64,000 nucleotides of DNA from Sitta carolinensis (lineage: Eukaryota > Chordata > Aves > Passeriformes > Sittidae). Of this stretch, positions 1 through 13,789 are shown in pieces (position 1 is the first letter of the stretch; each line of letters begins with the position of its first letter). Below the pieces are notes generated by a model, which saw nothing but the letters and a program-made list of their open reading frames with translations, was not told the origin of the DNA and did no database searches. Made by a program: the position numbers and the translations under genes. Location: the NCBI GenBank assembly GCA_032173965.1, contig JAVUNC010000004.1:2990501-3054500 (forward strand), given 5' to 3'.

Positions 1-2870
1 TATATTAAGCAGGCTGTCTGGGAAAGGTGTATTTGGTGTTTCTGAGTGATGTCAGAGAGCTGAAAAGTTTTGTGAAGTCTGTGAAAATTGGTGCTGGTTT
101 TGAAATTGCTGGATCCTCCTGTAACAGAGAAATAGAAGAAAGGGAACAGAAAGCAAAGTTTTAGGCATAATCCACATGGATGCACCTGATGCACACCTGG
201 ATGTGGACAAATTTCACTTGGAGTGAAACCCTGGCACAAAGTTCTCCAAAGTGAGAAAACTGGTATTATTTTTAATATTATATAGTGGGATCAGACACAA
301 CAGGATCCCACAGATCACCATCATAATACATGCAAATGTTGAAGATATCCCTTTTTTCTGCCAACTTCAGCTATTGCAAGAATATGGAAATAAATAAGTG
401 CAAAACCAGCCCTCAAACAAAATTACTTCATGTGCATAAGACATGTATAAATATATATAATATATATATATAATATAAACATCAACTCCCTCTCCTGATG
501 GATACTTTCAAACCTAAATATGGATGTTAATTTTCACAGCAGTAAGAAATAAGAACTCTGGGACCCATATTTTTGGGTGAGAAGCGCCCATATTAAGCTT
601 CAACTTCTGATTTGCAGTACAAGGAGATATAAATGGAAGCATCCCTCATTCCTGCAAACTTTTCTGTGTGGCAGATTTGCTACATATGATGAGAAAGATA
701 AAAAAAAATCCCCCCCAAAAACCAAAACAACAGAGAAATAAACAAACTGTTTGGTGTTATTACTTTCACAGAAGGGTAGGTGAACCAGTAAGGGGGCAGA
801 CGAGTCATCTGTTTTGGTACAAAACCAACCCAAACTTGTTCGATGAGACATTCGGGTGGGAGAAGGCAGCAGTTGAGGATTTCAGCGTTGGCACGTGGAG
901 TGAGAGAAGCAGCTGCTTGGGCAGGGGATGACAATGACAATACCCTGCTGGCACTGCCCCAAACTCCTCGGTGCAGCTGTGGCCACCTGTGCCCAGGAAG
1001 GGTGAACTCCAACTGCAGGGAAGAGCTAGGTGTGGATCAGAGCTCAGGACAATCTGTCTTTTTCTCCCGTGGACTGAAAGAATTTGGCTTGTTTGGTTTA
1101 GCTAAAAAATGAGGCTGGAGAAGGAATATGTTTTCTGCCTATAAATACATCCTGGAAAATAAATGTGAGCGGAGGGAAAGGCATTGGGACAGTGAAGGGC
1201 AACGGTGGAAAAGTGAACGAGTAGGAACTGGCCATGAATATTTTTAGCCTGGAAATCGGAAGATCTTTCCAGTAGGAGTATCAGAGACTGAAATAAAAAA
1301 ATAACTCATTTAACACATAACTTCCTGATTTTATCAAGGAAGAGGCATGCCAGTGTGGAGGGATAAACAGCTGGGATGGAAGCTCTTTAAAGGTCTTCCA
1401 TCCCAGATCCTCTCTCCTTGGAAAGATCCTGTCCATTTTGATGCACGGTACGCTACGTTCCTTCCTGCACCAGGGGATGAGTCATGGCTACATGACTCCG
1501 TGGGTGGCCAGAAGTGATATCTCCACCACTTACATCTTAATTCCTGATTATCCCATGATGTTCTCCAGCTCCTGCTCCCTCACTTAGCACACAGCAGAGA
1601 TGTGCCCATGTCCCAGTCTCCCCACAACCCCTTGATTTCCCCGTTTCCCACAGCCAGGCTGTGGGGTTGCTTTGGCCAAGGACATGGGGGTGATGCTTTG
1701 CCCCTTCAGTTCACAAGAGCTCCCTTTGTAGTCCTGGCCCTCACAGAGAGCCAGAAGTCATTACTCAGAGCCTGTTTCTTTTATTAGCCAACACTCTGTA
1801 TTTTTAGGGATTTTTTGGAAGTTGTGAGTGTCAATCACACCCATGTTGAGATCTCTCAACTCATATTTTTGAGAGGAGAAAGCTTTTCTCGGCACTCAGC
1901 AGCATCCCACGCTTCCATCACGCTGGAGGCACTTGTGTCCGGAGGTCTGGATAAACTCTGGGTGACCCCAGAGATCTGCAAGTATTTATAAAACATGTTT
2001 AGCCAGGGTTTTTCCCTCGCAGCACTCGGAGCTGCTCTGTCTATGCCTTGAGTTTCCTGTTCCTGCTGTTCTCCAGGAGCACCAGGGAGGCACTGGGAAG
2101 GGGAGGCATGTTCAGTGCTCCAGCAGCACCCCAGCATCACAACCTCCTTGTGCTGCTTGGTTAAAGGCTTTTTTCATCCTGATCAATACCCTAATTGAGC
2201 TGTGTGGTCTTCCATCTTCTAGGCATTTATTCAGATCAGGGGAACAAACACTAAATATAGAGAGGTATGTAAGCCAGAATCAGAGTTGTGTAAATCTGGA
2301 GCTACCTCATTTAAATAACTGGGGGATGGATCCAGCTGAGTGTTTGGTGTACATGGAGTACAGATAATTACAATTAATGGGGATTTGCTTTAAGCAAAGT
2401 AGGTCAGAAAAAAATGACATCTTATTGTGTCATTAGTTTCCATCAATTACTTCCATGTTGTTTGCTCAGTTCCCAAGTCAAACGAGTGTGGGCTGACAGC
2501 CTCGCAAGCTCAACTTGGTATTGTCTCTAAAAATCAAACTGCATTATTTCTGCCTCATGCATCATCACCAACAATAAAGCATCCACTGCTGGAATATAGC
2601 AGGTGGCTTCGTTATTCATGCATGAGGCAGAAAAAGCTCCAGCTTCCATTGCCACGACGTTCATGTCTCCACAGGATCAAAAGTTGGATGTGTTGGTAAA
2701 CTTAGTTGTTACTGTATGAGCTTGACTTAGAAGACTCACTTAGACCAGTCCTTCTGTTGATTAACTTCGTTAATTTCTATTAACTTCTTTGAAGTCTATG
2801 TGTGTATACCAGGGGAGGATCAACAGGATGCTGCTTTTGCTGCCACTTGTCTCCCTCTGACAGCACTGCC
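1..2870. other. Non-coding stretch, no gene seen
   Basis: Unique sequence with only a short AT microsatellite near 450-478. Open frames are short and unrecognised. Confidence 0.6.
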
Positions 2871-3505
2871 ATAGAATCGTGGAATCATGGATTGGTTTGG
2901 GTTGGAAGTGATTTCTTGAAGCTCATTCTGTTCCAGCACCCTGCCATGGCAAGGACACCTTCCATTATCCCAGGTTGCTCTAAGCCCTTGGATGACCTCG
3001 GATGCTTCCAGGGGTCCAGGGGCAGCCACAGCTTCTCTGGGTAACCTTTGCCAGGGCCTCACCTCCCTCTTTGTAAAAATCTCATTTCTTGTATCTAATC
3101 TAAACTGATCCTCCTTCAGTTTAAAACCATCAGTCCTTGTCCCGTTTGTCCCATCTGTCTTGCAGGCCCCCTCTAGGTACTAAAGGGCTGCAATAAGCTC
3201 TCCCTGGATCCTTCTCCAGGTGAGCCCCCCCAGCTCTCCCAGCCTGGCTCCAGAGCAGAGGGGCTCCAGCCCTTGGAGCAGCTCCGTGGCCTCCTCTGGT
3301 CTCTCTCCAGCAGCTCCACTCCTGCTGTTGGCCCCAGGGCTGGGGCAGCTCTGCAGGTGGGGTCTCACCTGAGGGGGTAGAAGGGCAGAACCCCCCCTTC
3401 CCCTTCCTGGGGGATCAGCCCAGGGCATGTGGGGTTTCTGAGATGTGAGAGCACATGGCCAGGGCATGTCCAGCTCCCACCCACTCCTTGGTGGCACTGG
3501 GCCCT
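2871..3505 (-). mobile_element. CR1 LINE 3' fragment
   Basis: Minus-strand copy. Its left edge is the reversed CR1 tail (ATAGAATC...GGTTTGGGTTGGAAG) and it runs into the 3' end of the body, with CCTGGCTCCAGAGCAGAGG at about 3242. It is one of the longer fragments and is truncated at its 5' side. Confidence 0.85.
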
Positions 3506-3720
3506 CTTGGAAAGGTGCAGAAGGTCCCAAATGTTCTCTGTTGAAAAGCCAGTCCACAGCCATCATAAGAACTGCCTCTAAGACAGCAGGAAAGTTTGGT
3601 GGACCTTTCCAATTCCATCCCTTCTCTTTTATATGGGGGCTTCATTTCTGAGTTTCATTATAGCAATGCAATTAACTGGTAAGTGATATCAGTGACTGAC
3701 AATAGTATTAGTCCTTACTG

Positions 3721-3910
3721 ATCATAAAATCATGGAATCACTGAATGTTTCGGGTAGGAAGGGACCTTAAAGGGCATCTTGATCTATTCCTGCCATGGGT
3801 TGGGAATCTCCCAGTAGACCAGGTTGTTCAGAGCCTCATCCAGCCTGAACTTTAAACAACTGAACATGGTTTGTTCTCACAGCTGGACCAGGTACTTTAC
3901 TTCCAGTTCC
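3721..3910 (-). mobile_element. Older CR1 3' fragment
   Basis: Diverged reversed tail (ATCATAAAATCATGGAATC, GGAAGGGACCTTAAAGG), then the GACCAGGTTGTTCAGAGCC module. Confidence 0.75.
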
Positions 3911-4996
3911 TTACAAGTCCCTGAAATATGTTCAGGTCCTCAAGTGGTACATGATAAACCTGGATACCAATTTTCCACTAAATACGGAATTATATGAATC
4001 CCATATTTGTGTCTATTGGACAGAAATGCTACATTTAAATCACTTTACACCTCCTGACAAATTTAAGAATTAGTATGGTCTTGAGACGTGTGCATTAGCG
4101 AACTTCATCGTTCTTGTTATCTAGATCTTACCTGCAGTGACAGGGTTTATTCAGCTCTCCTCAGGCTCCCTTTAATCTCCTGAGAGCTGCAGCTGTTTTC
4201 ATTTATTACTGTGCATCAAAAGGAACCTGTCTGCTCTCTCTGCTTCCCTCAGAATGCCTTTGTGGGGCACCATTTCGATGCCATCAGCTGAACCAGTGAC
4301 ATTGGATGCCTGGTCCTGGGGCCACCTGGGGAGTGGGGCTGGCCAGGAGAGGGTGACTCCAGGGTTTCCATCCTGCCTTCCTTTCCTGGAAGTACTTGCA
4401 GCTTTCCCATTAAACCACAGATGGGGTGATCCCCTCAGTCCTGCTCCTCGAGGAGCTCATTACCCAGTAGGAAGGGGCAACGTAACTTCTTCACCCGAGG
4501 AAGGTGGTGAGCAGTGCAGGGAACTGGGTCTCTCCCCTTGGAAAAGCATTAACAGCTCAGGCCTCCAGTTTGATGGACTTGCTCGGTGCTTTTCCAAGCT
4601 GGGATTTAGGAAAAGCAACTACACAGCATTTCCTACTTCCTCCCATGAGATTCCAGTGATTTAATTGGCTCTGAAGGGCAGGGATGTATCTCATAGAGTA
4701 GCTGGCTGCTGTTGTCACTGTGCCACATTACTCTTCAGAGCTCAGTGATAAATAAACTTATCAGGCAATGCTTCCCCTTCCAAGCAGAATGAAGGTTGAC
4801 CCCTGTGCCAATGCGAAGTGTGGGTAACATCCAGTTTTTCTGTTCTTCTGGGTCACTAGAAAAGCCAATGCGCAGCCATGGATCATGGGAGGAAGTGGAG
4901 CTGGATTTCACACCTTAACTAAGGTAAGGTATATTCCTTGTAAAATGATTCCCCTTCCCACAGTCCCTTGTTGCTGTTTATTTTATAACTAATAAT

Positions 4997-5450
4997 CACT
5001 GAATCACAGAATGGTTTGGGTTGGAAGAGACCTAAAAGATCATCCCCTTCCGCACTCTGCCATGGGCAGGGATACCTTCCACTATCCCACATTGATCCTG
5101 TCCAACCTGGCCTTGGACACCTCCAGGAGCAGCCACAGCTTCTCTTGGCAACCTCTGCCAAAAGAATTCCCTTCCCAGGGAAGCAATTCCTTCCCAATAT
5201 CCCACCTATCCCTACCCTCTGGCAGTGGGAAGCCATTCCCTTTGTCCTGTCCCTCCACCCCTTGTCCCCAGTCCCTCTCCAGCTCTCCTGGAGCCCCTTT
5301 AGGCTCTGCAAGGGGCTCTGAGCTCTCCCTGGATCCTTCTCCAGGTGAGCCCCCCCAGCTCTCCCATGCTGGCTCCATGTTCTTATGTTGGAGGCCCCAG
5401 AGCTGGAAGCAGCACCTCAAGTGGGGTCTCATGATGCTGTAAACCTCCCC
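4997..5450 (-). mobile_element. CR1 LINE 3' fragment
   Basis: Reversed tail at 4997, then the CCATGGGCAGGGATACC and TCTGCAAGGGGCTCTGAGC modules. Confidence 0.85.
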
Positions 5451-5719
5451 CAAACCTCTGAATGTAACAGAATATTTTCTTGTATTTAATGCCTCTTTCC
5501 AATGTGGGTTGCTACACCTTGGTGTCTTCTTGGTGGTTCCTCTAGACAAAGTGCTGCAGAGAAATCACCTTCCCCTCATTCCCTGCTGATCTTCTGAGAT
5601 CCTCTATGGCCCATCTTCCTAAAGCTCTGTCCACACCAGGCCTCCTTGCTTTTCTCTCCTTTTTCATCCTGAGGACAGAATTCCCATTTCCATGTCATTC
5701 CTGCTGTTTATGGCGTGAC

Positions 5720-5790
5720 CCTTGGAGTTGTCCTGTGCAGGGCCAGGTGCTGGATTTTGATGAACCTTGTGAGTCTCTTCTATCTCCAGA
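5720..5790 (+). mobile_element. Possible CR1 tail remnant
   Basis: Short, diverged match to the plus-sense CR1 end (TGCAGGGCCAGGTGCTGG then GTGAGTCTCTTC). Weak. Confidence 0.35.
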
Positions 5791-5961
5791 GAATCCTTAA
5801 TTCTGTGTTGGTGGCACTTTTGCAGCCCTTCCCCTCTCCCCATGCACCACATGAGATTCTGATTTTTGTGTCCTTTTGCACTCAGTAAATCTTCTCCCCC
5901 TGCCTTGGCTCCACTCCAACCACCATTTGTCCCACTTTGGTCCTGAGTGGGAATGTAGTGT

Positions 5962-6040
5962 CTCGGAATGGTTTGGGTTGGAAGGGACCATAAAAATCAT
6001 CTAATTCCAGTCCCCTACCAGGGATCATCCCATCTCATGA
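5962..6040 (-). mobile_element. CR1 tail fragment
   Basis: Only the terminal part remains (GGAATGGTTTGGGTTGGAAG, then CATCTAATTCCAGTCCCCT). Confidence 0.75.
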
Positions 6041-6231
6041 CTTTGTCCTCTCCTAGATCAGCTTGTCTTGTGAGGGGCAGACTCCAGTTTCAGGCGACAA
6101 CACAGAATTTTTACCTGTTTTGGGGAAATCCATTCACCTGCCTTTGCCATTTGGCATTAAGTGTAAGGAGATGGGGCATAAACATTATTTATTCCAAAAT
6201 GGAGCAAAACTCTTTTTTTTGTAGGATAACG

Positions 6232-6345
6232 AACTCTTTCTTGCTTGCTTGTTTTCTTGCTTTCTCTTTCTTGCTTTCTTTCTTGCTTTCTTTCTTGCTT
6301 TCTAGCTTTTTCTTGCTTTCTTTTTTGCTTTCTTTCTTTCTCCCA
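6232..6345. repeat. (CTTT)n/(CTTG)n microsatellite
   Basis: Plus-strand CTTGCTTTCTTT repeats of about 110 bp. Confidence 0.9.
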
Positions 6346-7559
6346 CCATGTTAAAAGCATCTCCAATTCCTCTTCTCTGTTTTTAAATGTTTTTAATTAA
6401 TTTGGCTTTGCACAGGTCATTTAATAACTCAGGGGATTGGTGAGATTTGCCCAGCTTGAAATGGACGCTGGAAGTCTCTCATCTCTATAGCAAAAATTAT
6501 CACGTGGCTGTTTCAGACAACAGCTCAGAATTAAGTCTGGCTATTCTGAAGTCCTGGTTCAGGCACACTCTGTGCTTTCTGATATGTGCAACCACCAGCA
6601 TTTCCAGCTTTGCCAAGTGCTCTTATCATTTCTTCCATCTGCCAGTGCACACAATATTTTTAATCTGTTAATTAAGGAACTGAAGTTTTGCCCTAAGACA
6701 CCAAAGTAACTGGTTCAGGGTTTTTTTTCAGGGAAAACTGATGCCTGCCTTGTCCGTAATTACCTAAATTGTTGAGAAAAAAAAAATTATTCTGTTTTCA
6801 TGTTGATTCACTTTTGTAATTTCATTGCTGGGGCTAAGTGTGGCACCCATTTAAATTATCTCCTGCTCTCATTTTACTCAAGACATGTTATTTGCTAACA
6901 AAGATTCAATATGGAAAAACTGGAAGGTGACAGCTACCTCCTTCATCAATGCAAATGACAATAATCTCCTCTCCTCCACCCTGTAAATATAAACACTGAA
7001 TCATCCCAGACAGAAATACCCTCCTGCATTTAGAAATATGAATGTGCAAAGGAGACACCTGCTCTCATTTATGGAGTCATAAAACATAAGTTTATCCAGT
7101 GATTCCATGGAAAATCATTCAGGACATCAGCAGCAATTGGACACACACTAAAAGTGCCCCCAGTGTTTATTCCAGGAATATGGACATTCTTCACCCTTTG
7201 GTTACACTTGCACTTGGAAAGAGAAGATTAATTTTCCTACTTGTCAGATTATTGGAATTATTTATTTTAAAAACCAGCCCATACAATTCCACTCTAATTT
7301 ATTTTTTCTAATAGCTCTTTGATATTATTAATAGCCTCTATATAGCTTCTAAAGCAACATCAAACCTTCCACAAGTGATCACCTCTTGGACTAAGTGCTG
7401 TTGGGCACGCAGAGGCTTCTGCTGAGGGTGATCTCTTGGTGATGCTCCTTTTTGTCAGAAACTCAGCTGATGGAAGAGCATGTGGAAGTCTTTGCCATCA
7501 GACTTTTAGATGTTCAGTTCTGTAGATGACTTAGAACTATAGAACTGAGCACTTGAGTT

Positions 7560-7800
7560 CAGCCGTAAAATACCAGGATGGTTTGGGTTGGAGTGGAACA
7601 TGAAGATCCAGTTCCACCCCCTGCCATGGGCAGGGACAACTTCCACTATCCCACACTGATCCAAGGCCAACCTGGCTTTGGACACTTCCAAGGATGGGCA
7701 GCCACAACTTCTCTGGGCAACCTGTGCTCACCTTCACAGGGAATTATTTCTTCCCAATATCCCATCTATCCTTGGACTCTGGATGTTTGAAGCCATTCCC
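7560..7800 (-). mobile_element. CR1 LINE 3' fragment
   Basis: Reversed tail GGATGGTTTGGGTTGGAG, then CTGCCATGGGCAGGGACA and the CCCAATATCCCATC module. Confidence 0.8.
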
Positions 7801-8327
7801 TCTTGACCAACTTCCGAAGAAGACAATGAAAGTTTGTGACTTCCAGAGGATCTGTTGACAGCAGCGACCTCTTTGCCTCTTGAATCTCTTTGAATCCTCT
7901 CAGAGACACTGGGCAAACTTCACCCAAATGTTAAATGTGTATTTAACAGGAGCATTGCAGGCCTACAGCCCCCTGTGACAGACCCTACACAAGAGGAGCA
8001 TCCCCAGGGCTTAAACCTTCCTCAGCTGCTCTCAGGGCTGTTGGAAGAGCCCTGGGGTCTGGGTCTGAAAGGTGTTTTGGTAGATGTGACAGTCCAGCTG
8101 TGGTCTAAAACATCACTAAGGAGCTGAGAGTGCAAAACCTTTGTCAAAAATCTCAAACAAGAGGAGAAAACCCTGTCAGAAAATCTCCCTGGGACAGATT
8201 TGGCTGCATTGTGCCATAATGCAGCAAAGCAGAACAGAGGGGCAGTTCCTGCTGAGTTACTTTTTGCATAAGAATATTAAACTTAAATGCAGAAAATAAT
8301 ACCATCCTTCTTCTCAGAGACTGTATC

Positions 8328-8440
8328 ATAGAATCACAAAATGGTTTGGTTGGAAAGGACTGAAGATCATGTCATTCCAGCCCCTGCTATGAGCAGGGAC
8401 TCCTTCCATAGACCAGGTTCTCCAAGTTACTCTTTCCTAA
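8328..8440 (-). mobile_element. CR1 tail fragment
   Basis: CATAGAATCACAAAATGG at the left edge, then GAGCAGGGACTCCTTCC and GACCAGGTTCTCCAAG. Confidence 0.75.
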
Positions 8441-10017
8441 ACAAAGTTAATCAATAAACTTGCACATGGCTCCATGAGTCTTGCAGAGAAGACAAAAGTT
8501 AACAGCTCCAAAGGCAACCCATCTCTCACCCTTCTGAACATTCAAATTATCCAGGCTCTGCTGGCTTCTCTTTTCATTCCTCCTCGTGCTTTGAGCCATT
8601 CTTTTCTCCACGAGGATGGCTGTTTAGATGCTCGCCTTCTAATCAGCCACAATTACAGCCTTTCCCAGGATCTTCTGCTGCCAAATTGGAGGGGGAAAGA
8701 GAGAAAAGGTTTTAAAAAATAAGAGAGAGAGGCTAATGCTTGCAAAGACATATGTGTTTAGTGTTGTTGGCAGATTTGTAAACTTATTAGTGCCTCCACA
8801 CACCATGTAATTAAGATCTACTGGTAATTAGTCAATAGTTAAAAATAGGGGTTGGTATTGTGCTGCTGAAAACGCCTACAAAATAATGTGTTCTCTGCTC
8901 TCAAGATGCAGTTTGTGTCTCTAAAAAATGTTAATTTAAAAAATATGTATTCATTTCAGAAGCAGATTTTTTAGCAAAGGAGATTTCGGCGAGTTTGTGT
9001 GTGTGTGCATCCAACCTATTTATCTTTCAACATTTATATGTGTTTGTGTGATGTCCAAAGAGCCTGACTGCTTTGGATGTTTTGTCTTGGATAAAAATGT
9101 TAAGCTACAAAACTGCAGACTCGGCACAGCCGTGGAGAGGGAACGGGAGCTGTTCTCATTTGTCGATTTCCGTTGGAATAAACCTGCTCATCAAAAGAAA
9201 TTGTTCAGAAATCCATGGGAATGGCAGATGTGCAGCACCATGGGGCAGATGTCTGGTGTTTGGAGAGTCGTGTGTGTATTTTCTAAATATTCAGGGATTA
9301 CCACAGTCTATGGATATAATCCTTTAGTAACCTGGAATGTCAAAGACAACACAAAAGCTCTAATGCCTTGTAGCAAACAGTTTGGCCAAACCACCCTGGA
9401 AGAGCAGGTCAGAAGTCACTTGTCTTTATCCCATGAAAGAAGACCCAAAAGAGGTGATGTGGTTTTTGAAGATTTCTTAACTCCTGCTGTATAATGTGCT
9501 CCAGAGCTATGAGAGTTGCTGGTGACGTTCTGAAAGGACGTCTCATTTGGCTGTCATAAGCAATCTGCAGTGATTTGTTGTGCAGACAGGCATTTGTCTC
9601 AAGTAATCCAAAGGGCTTATTGTGATTGCTTGCTAGATCCAAGGAATGTAGAGTCGGCTCGATGGGGGATTCATTTATTATGCTCCCAAACCTCTCCTAA
9701 ATCTTTCCTTATGTCATGTCAATGGATTTGTCAGGCCACCCTCAGACACCAGCAATGCACTGGTGGGGGAGATTTGCCAAGCAGAGCTGGTTGCTGTGTT
9801 GATAGAGCTGCTCCTGAAGTGCCTGTTGAGAGGGGAATTCTGCTCCAGGAAAGAAACTGGACTTTGTTTTGTGCTCTGGAGAGAAGCACCTGTTGTTGAC
9901 CTTAAGAGGAAAAAACCCTACCCCAAATTCAGGGTAAAGCAGAAAAGACCAAGCCTGGACTCTCCTACCAATGACAACAATGTTATTTCATGGGCTGTTC
10001 ATGAAACCACGTGAGTT
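8441..10017. other. Non-coding stretch, no gene recognised
   Basis: Contains a 165-codon plus-strand open frame (8997-9494) with no recognisable domain, splice context or composition of a real gene. Confidence 0.5.
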
Positions 10018-10715
10018 CATAGAGTCATAGAACAACAGAATAATGGGTTGGGTTAGAAGTGACCTAAAAACCACCTCATTGCAAAACCCTGCCTTGGGCA
10101 GGGACACCTCCCACTGTCCAAGGTTGATCCAAGCCCCATCCAACCTGGGTCTGGATCCACTTCCAGGGATCCAGGGCAGCCACGGCTTCTCTGGGCATCC
10201 TGTGCCAGGGCCTCCCCACACTTACAGGGAACAGGGAATTGTTATTCCTTCCCAATATCTTATCTAACCCTGCTCTCTGTCAGTGTGAAACCTTGTCCTG
10301 TCTCTCCAGGCCCTTGTAAATGGTGTTTCTCCAACTTTTCTGTTGGCTCCTTTAGCCACTGGAAGGCTGCAATTATGTCCCCCCAAAGCCTTCTCCATTC
10401 CAGGCTGCACAGTCCCAATTCCCTCCACCTTTTCTCTCAGAAGAGGTGCCCCATCCTCTGGTCTTTTTGGTGCCTCCTCTCAACTCACTCCAACCCATGT
10501 CCTTCCTGTGCTGGGGACCCCAGGGGTCTCACCTGATCAGCACAGCATCCCCCCTCCCCTGCTGCCCACACTGTGGGATCAGCCCAGGACACGGGGTTTT
10601 CAGGGGCAGGACATGTCCAGCCTCTCACCAGGACCCCCAAGTCCTTCTCCCAGGCCTGCTCTTGATAGGTGACATCTGGGAAACCCTCTGAGCATCCCTG
10701 CTGCCCAGACACCTG
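10018..10715 (-). mobile_element. CR1 LINE 3' fragment, long
   Basis: Reversed tail at the left edge (CATAGAGTCATAGAAC), running through GGGCATCCTGTGCCAGGG to the CACCAGGACCCCCAAGTCC module. About 700 bp. Confidence 0.85.
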
Positions 10716-11118
10716 GCATTGGTACCTTCGAGTCCACAGTAGGATTTATAGTAATGTTTCTTTTACTCTGAAAATGAATTTCAATTTCATTGTGTTCAAC
10801 TGTGGCATTTACAGAGTGAGTTTTCTGCCCAAAAACGTGAATAGCCATTGAAACTTATCTTCAAATAGCTTTTTCAGGTATGAGTGAGTCCTTTGAATCC
10901 TTCCACCCTTTCCCAAGTCCTCTTTCCCTGGTTAAGAGTGGCAGTTAACCAGCACGTGGCAAATAATTTGGGAATGTCATAAAGCCCACTACACAGAATC
11001 CATGAGCAGGGCGATGTTATATGATGATAACAAAAATGTATAGATGCATACGGGGGATGCAGTTTGTGTCTAATCAAACAAAATCACTCATTGGAAAAAA
11101 AAAATAATTCAAATGAAT

Positions 11119-11240
11119 TATAGAATCACAGAATGGTTTGGGTTGGAAGAGACCTTAAAGATCATCTCATTCCATGAGCAGGGACACCTTCTTATAGACG
11201 AGGTTGCTCAAAGCCTTGTCCTCAAAGCCCATCCCAAAAT
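11119..11240 (-). mobile_element. CR1 tail fragment
   Basis: TAGAATCACAGAATGGTTTG, then GACCTTAAAGATCATCTC and GAGGTTGCTCAAAGCC. Confidence 0.8.
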
Positions 11241-12084
11241 CAAGTGAAAACAGCAATCTTTGAACAAGGAGTGACTTTAAGAGTTCCCTTCTTTTGGAGC
11301 TGTGCCTGTCATCTGCAGCTTCACCTGGGAGAAGACATTGATAGGGTATCTTTTGTCTCCTTGGGGTCTAGTAGAAACTGTTGGAGGGCTGAAGGAGTTG
11401 TTGGAGCAGATAGGAATGATAAAGACACAGAAAATCACAGATAGGCACTCTGAGGGTGTGATCTCCCCAGCCTTGTTTCCTCAAGAAACCAGAAAAACAT
11501 AAAAAAAAACATTTATTCCCTCGGCTCTTTTCTGCTTCACTTCTTCCAGCTCTTCTATAAATCACTGTTTCCAAATCTCACTGTCCAGCCTGGGCTCACT
11601 CGGGACTCAAACACATCCTGCAGCATTTCCTTGGGGTAGGCACACATTTCTCCTGGAGCAAATCTCCATTTAGCAGCTGATCAGCCACCACTGGGGAGCA
11701 CCAGTTGATCCCCACTCATGCCAGAGCTTAGGAAGAAGTCTCTGCATGAGAGCTGCTGGGGTGTGAGGACCTCTGGGACATGTGGCTGCTGAGGCTGGAC
11801 AGTGACAAAGCTCTCCAGAGGGACTCTGGACATCTGCACAGCCTGCAAAATCCTGGAGGACTCGAGGACTGGGAATAGGAAACTGCTGCTGGTCTGTTCC
11901 AGAATATGAACTGGGGAGAAAAGCCTGTTTGAGGCAAATGGCAATGAGTTCAAGGAGTCCTTTGGGATGAAAATGTTTGGCAAGTGGAATTATTAAAGAT
12001 AAATAAATGTTTTCCCTGATCTTAGTTTTCTTAATGGACAGCAGTGGGGAGAAAATGTGAGGTGAATCCTTGATACACCTCATA

Positions 12085-12460
12085 CAGGCTGCAAAGTTCT
12101 TCAAAGGGCATCAAATCCAAACTTGGACCACTTTGTCAACTAAACCAGAGCATTCAGTGTCACTTCCAGCTGTTCCTTCAACACCTCCAGGGATGGGATT
12201 CTACCATCTCGCTGGGCAGCCTGTTCCAATTTTTAACAACTTATTTTATAAAGGAAGTCCTCCTGAAGTGCAAAGATTTGAAGCAATCCAGCTGCTGTAA
12301 TGCTCCTGGGGCACCCTGCTGCCCTGGAGGATGCACAGGACCAGTTTGGCCCCTGGTGAGGAGAGGCTGGAGCAGCCCCTGTGCTCCTGACCCTGCAATG
12401 CACAGCCCGTCGGGGTTTGCTGCCCAGCCACGTCTTTTCTTCTCAGTTTGGAGTTTTGCT
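12085..12460 (-). mobile_element. Old CR1 fragment
   Basis: Diverged copy with TCAACACCTCCAGGGATGGG and GCAGCCTGTTCCAATTTTTA modules. The terminal tail is degraded. Confidence 0.6.
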
Positions 12461-13267
12461 TTGAAAGGCAGTTCTGGTGACTCTGATTTCTGATGACAGC
12501 AGCTTCAGTGGCATTTAAAGAGACTGGAAGGAAGAGATAAATAAGTTTGAAGATTGCTTAATAAAGCAATGAAGGATTGTTCTTCCTTGTGAGGCTCCTA
12601 AACATGAAGCCAGGAGTGGGAATTCGTCTCACTTTGTTTTATCCATCTAGAATTTGGACATCTTCCTTGTCCAAGCTGGTCCTTCAGGGTTTCTCTGGAG
12701 GATTGGGAGAGGATGCCAGCACAGCTGGAAGGCAATTCCCCTCCTTGTTTTAGGCATGTGTTTTGGGACAGGAGTAACCATGCTCTGGAGGTGCCTATCC
12801 TTTTTCTGCTGTCTGCACAGAAATTTAACTTTTAGAGGGGTGAAATTAGGCAAGGGCAACACAGACCAAACAGAGTGGGCAGAACCTTGTTCAGAGATTG
12901 ATCCTTTGATTAGGTGACGCTTTGATTCTTTCCTCTTGGGTTGCCAGAGCGCCAGGAATGGTGAGTTTGGTCTTTGGGAAGTGTCACACACTGCTCCTGC
13001 TGGCATCTCCCATGGGAAACCCAGCCAGAACCAGAGAAACCCACCTCCTGCTCTGCTCAGGGGATGGGCAGTGCAGGACAGAGAGAATCCCATGGAGGTC
13101 AAGCAACACTGGAGAACAGCAAGGACTCCTCAAAGAGAAGTGTGAGGAGCTCAGTTCTCTCCTGGTTAGGCTCATCAGAAGGGGCACGAGGGAATCTGTG
13201 GCACAAATGCTCAGGTTAAGTCTCAGAGAGGATAACAAGCTCTGGCATTTTTAGGGCAGAATGGAAA

Positions 13268-13270
<3 letters not shown>

Positions 13271-13311
<41 letters not shown>
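13271..13311 (+). repeat. Poly-A homopolymer of about 40 nt
   Basis: Nearly pure A run. CR1 elements have no poly-A tail, so its origin is not explained by the neighbouring repeats. Confidence 0.95.
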
Positions 13312-13320
<9 letters not shown>

Positions 13321-13574
13321 GCTGAAACAGCAGCAAACAATAACTCTTGATCTAAATCTTACAGATTACTGTACTTGCAGTGTGGCAACTGACCAGGTAA
13401 AGACTGCAAAACCGGGCCTGTTGAATGAGACCTAGCTTGACCCAAAAAGTTCTTAATTATCCTTCCACCACCAGCAGAGATTTTGCAGGCTTGACTAATC
13501 ACTCTACAGCACCTGTAGTATTTCAACTTAAGAAAGGAAAGAATTCCCATTCTTCTGAGACATTCCCATCCCTG

Positions 13575-13742
13575 TCTTGTTGCTGTGGACTCCCTATCCT
13601 TGGAGATGTCCAATACCAGGCTGGGTAAGGACCTGAGTGACCTGATTTAGTGGAAGGAGTCCCTTCCCATGGCAAGGGGTCAGAACTGGATGTTCTTTAG
13701 GGTCCCCCCAACAGAAAACATTCCACAATTCTGTGATTCAAT
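13575..13742 (+). mobile_element. CR1 tail fragment
   Basis: Plus-sense end: GGAGATGTCCAATACCAGGC to CCACAATTCTGTGATTC. Confidence 0.75.
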
Positions 13743-13789
13743 AGAAACTTAATTCATAGACCTGAACATGATGAACAGTCCTGGGAATG

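Noticed and set aside
8997..9494. 165-codon plus-strand open frame
   Set aside because: No recognisable domain, no splice or promoter context; length is within chance for a 64-kb window.
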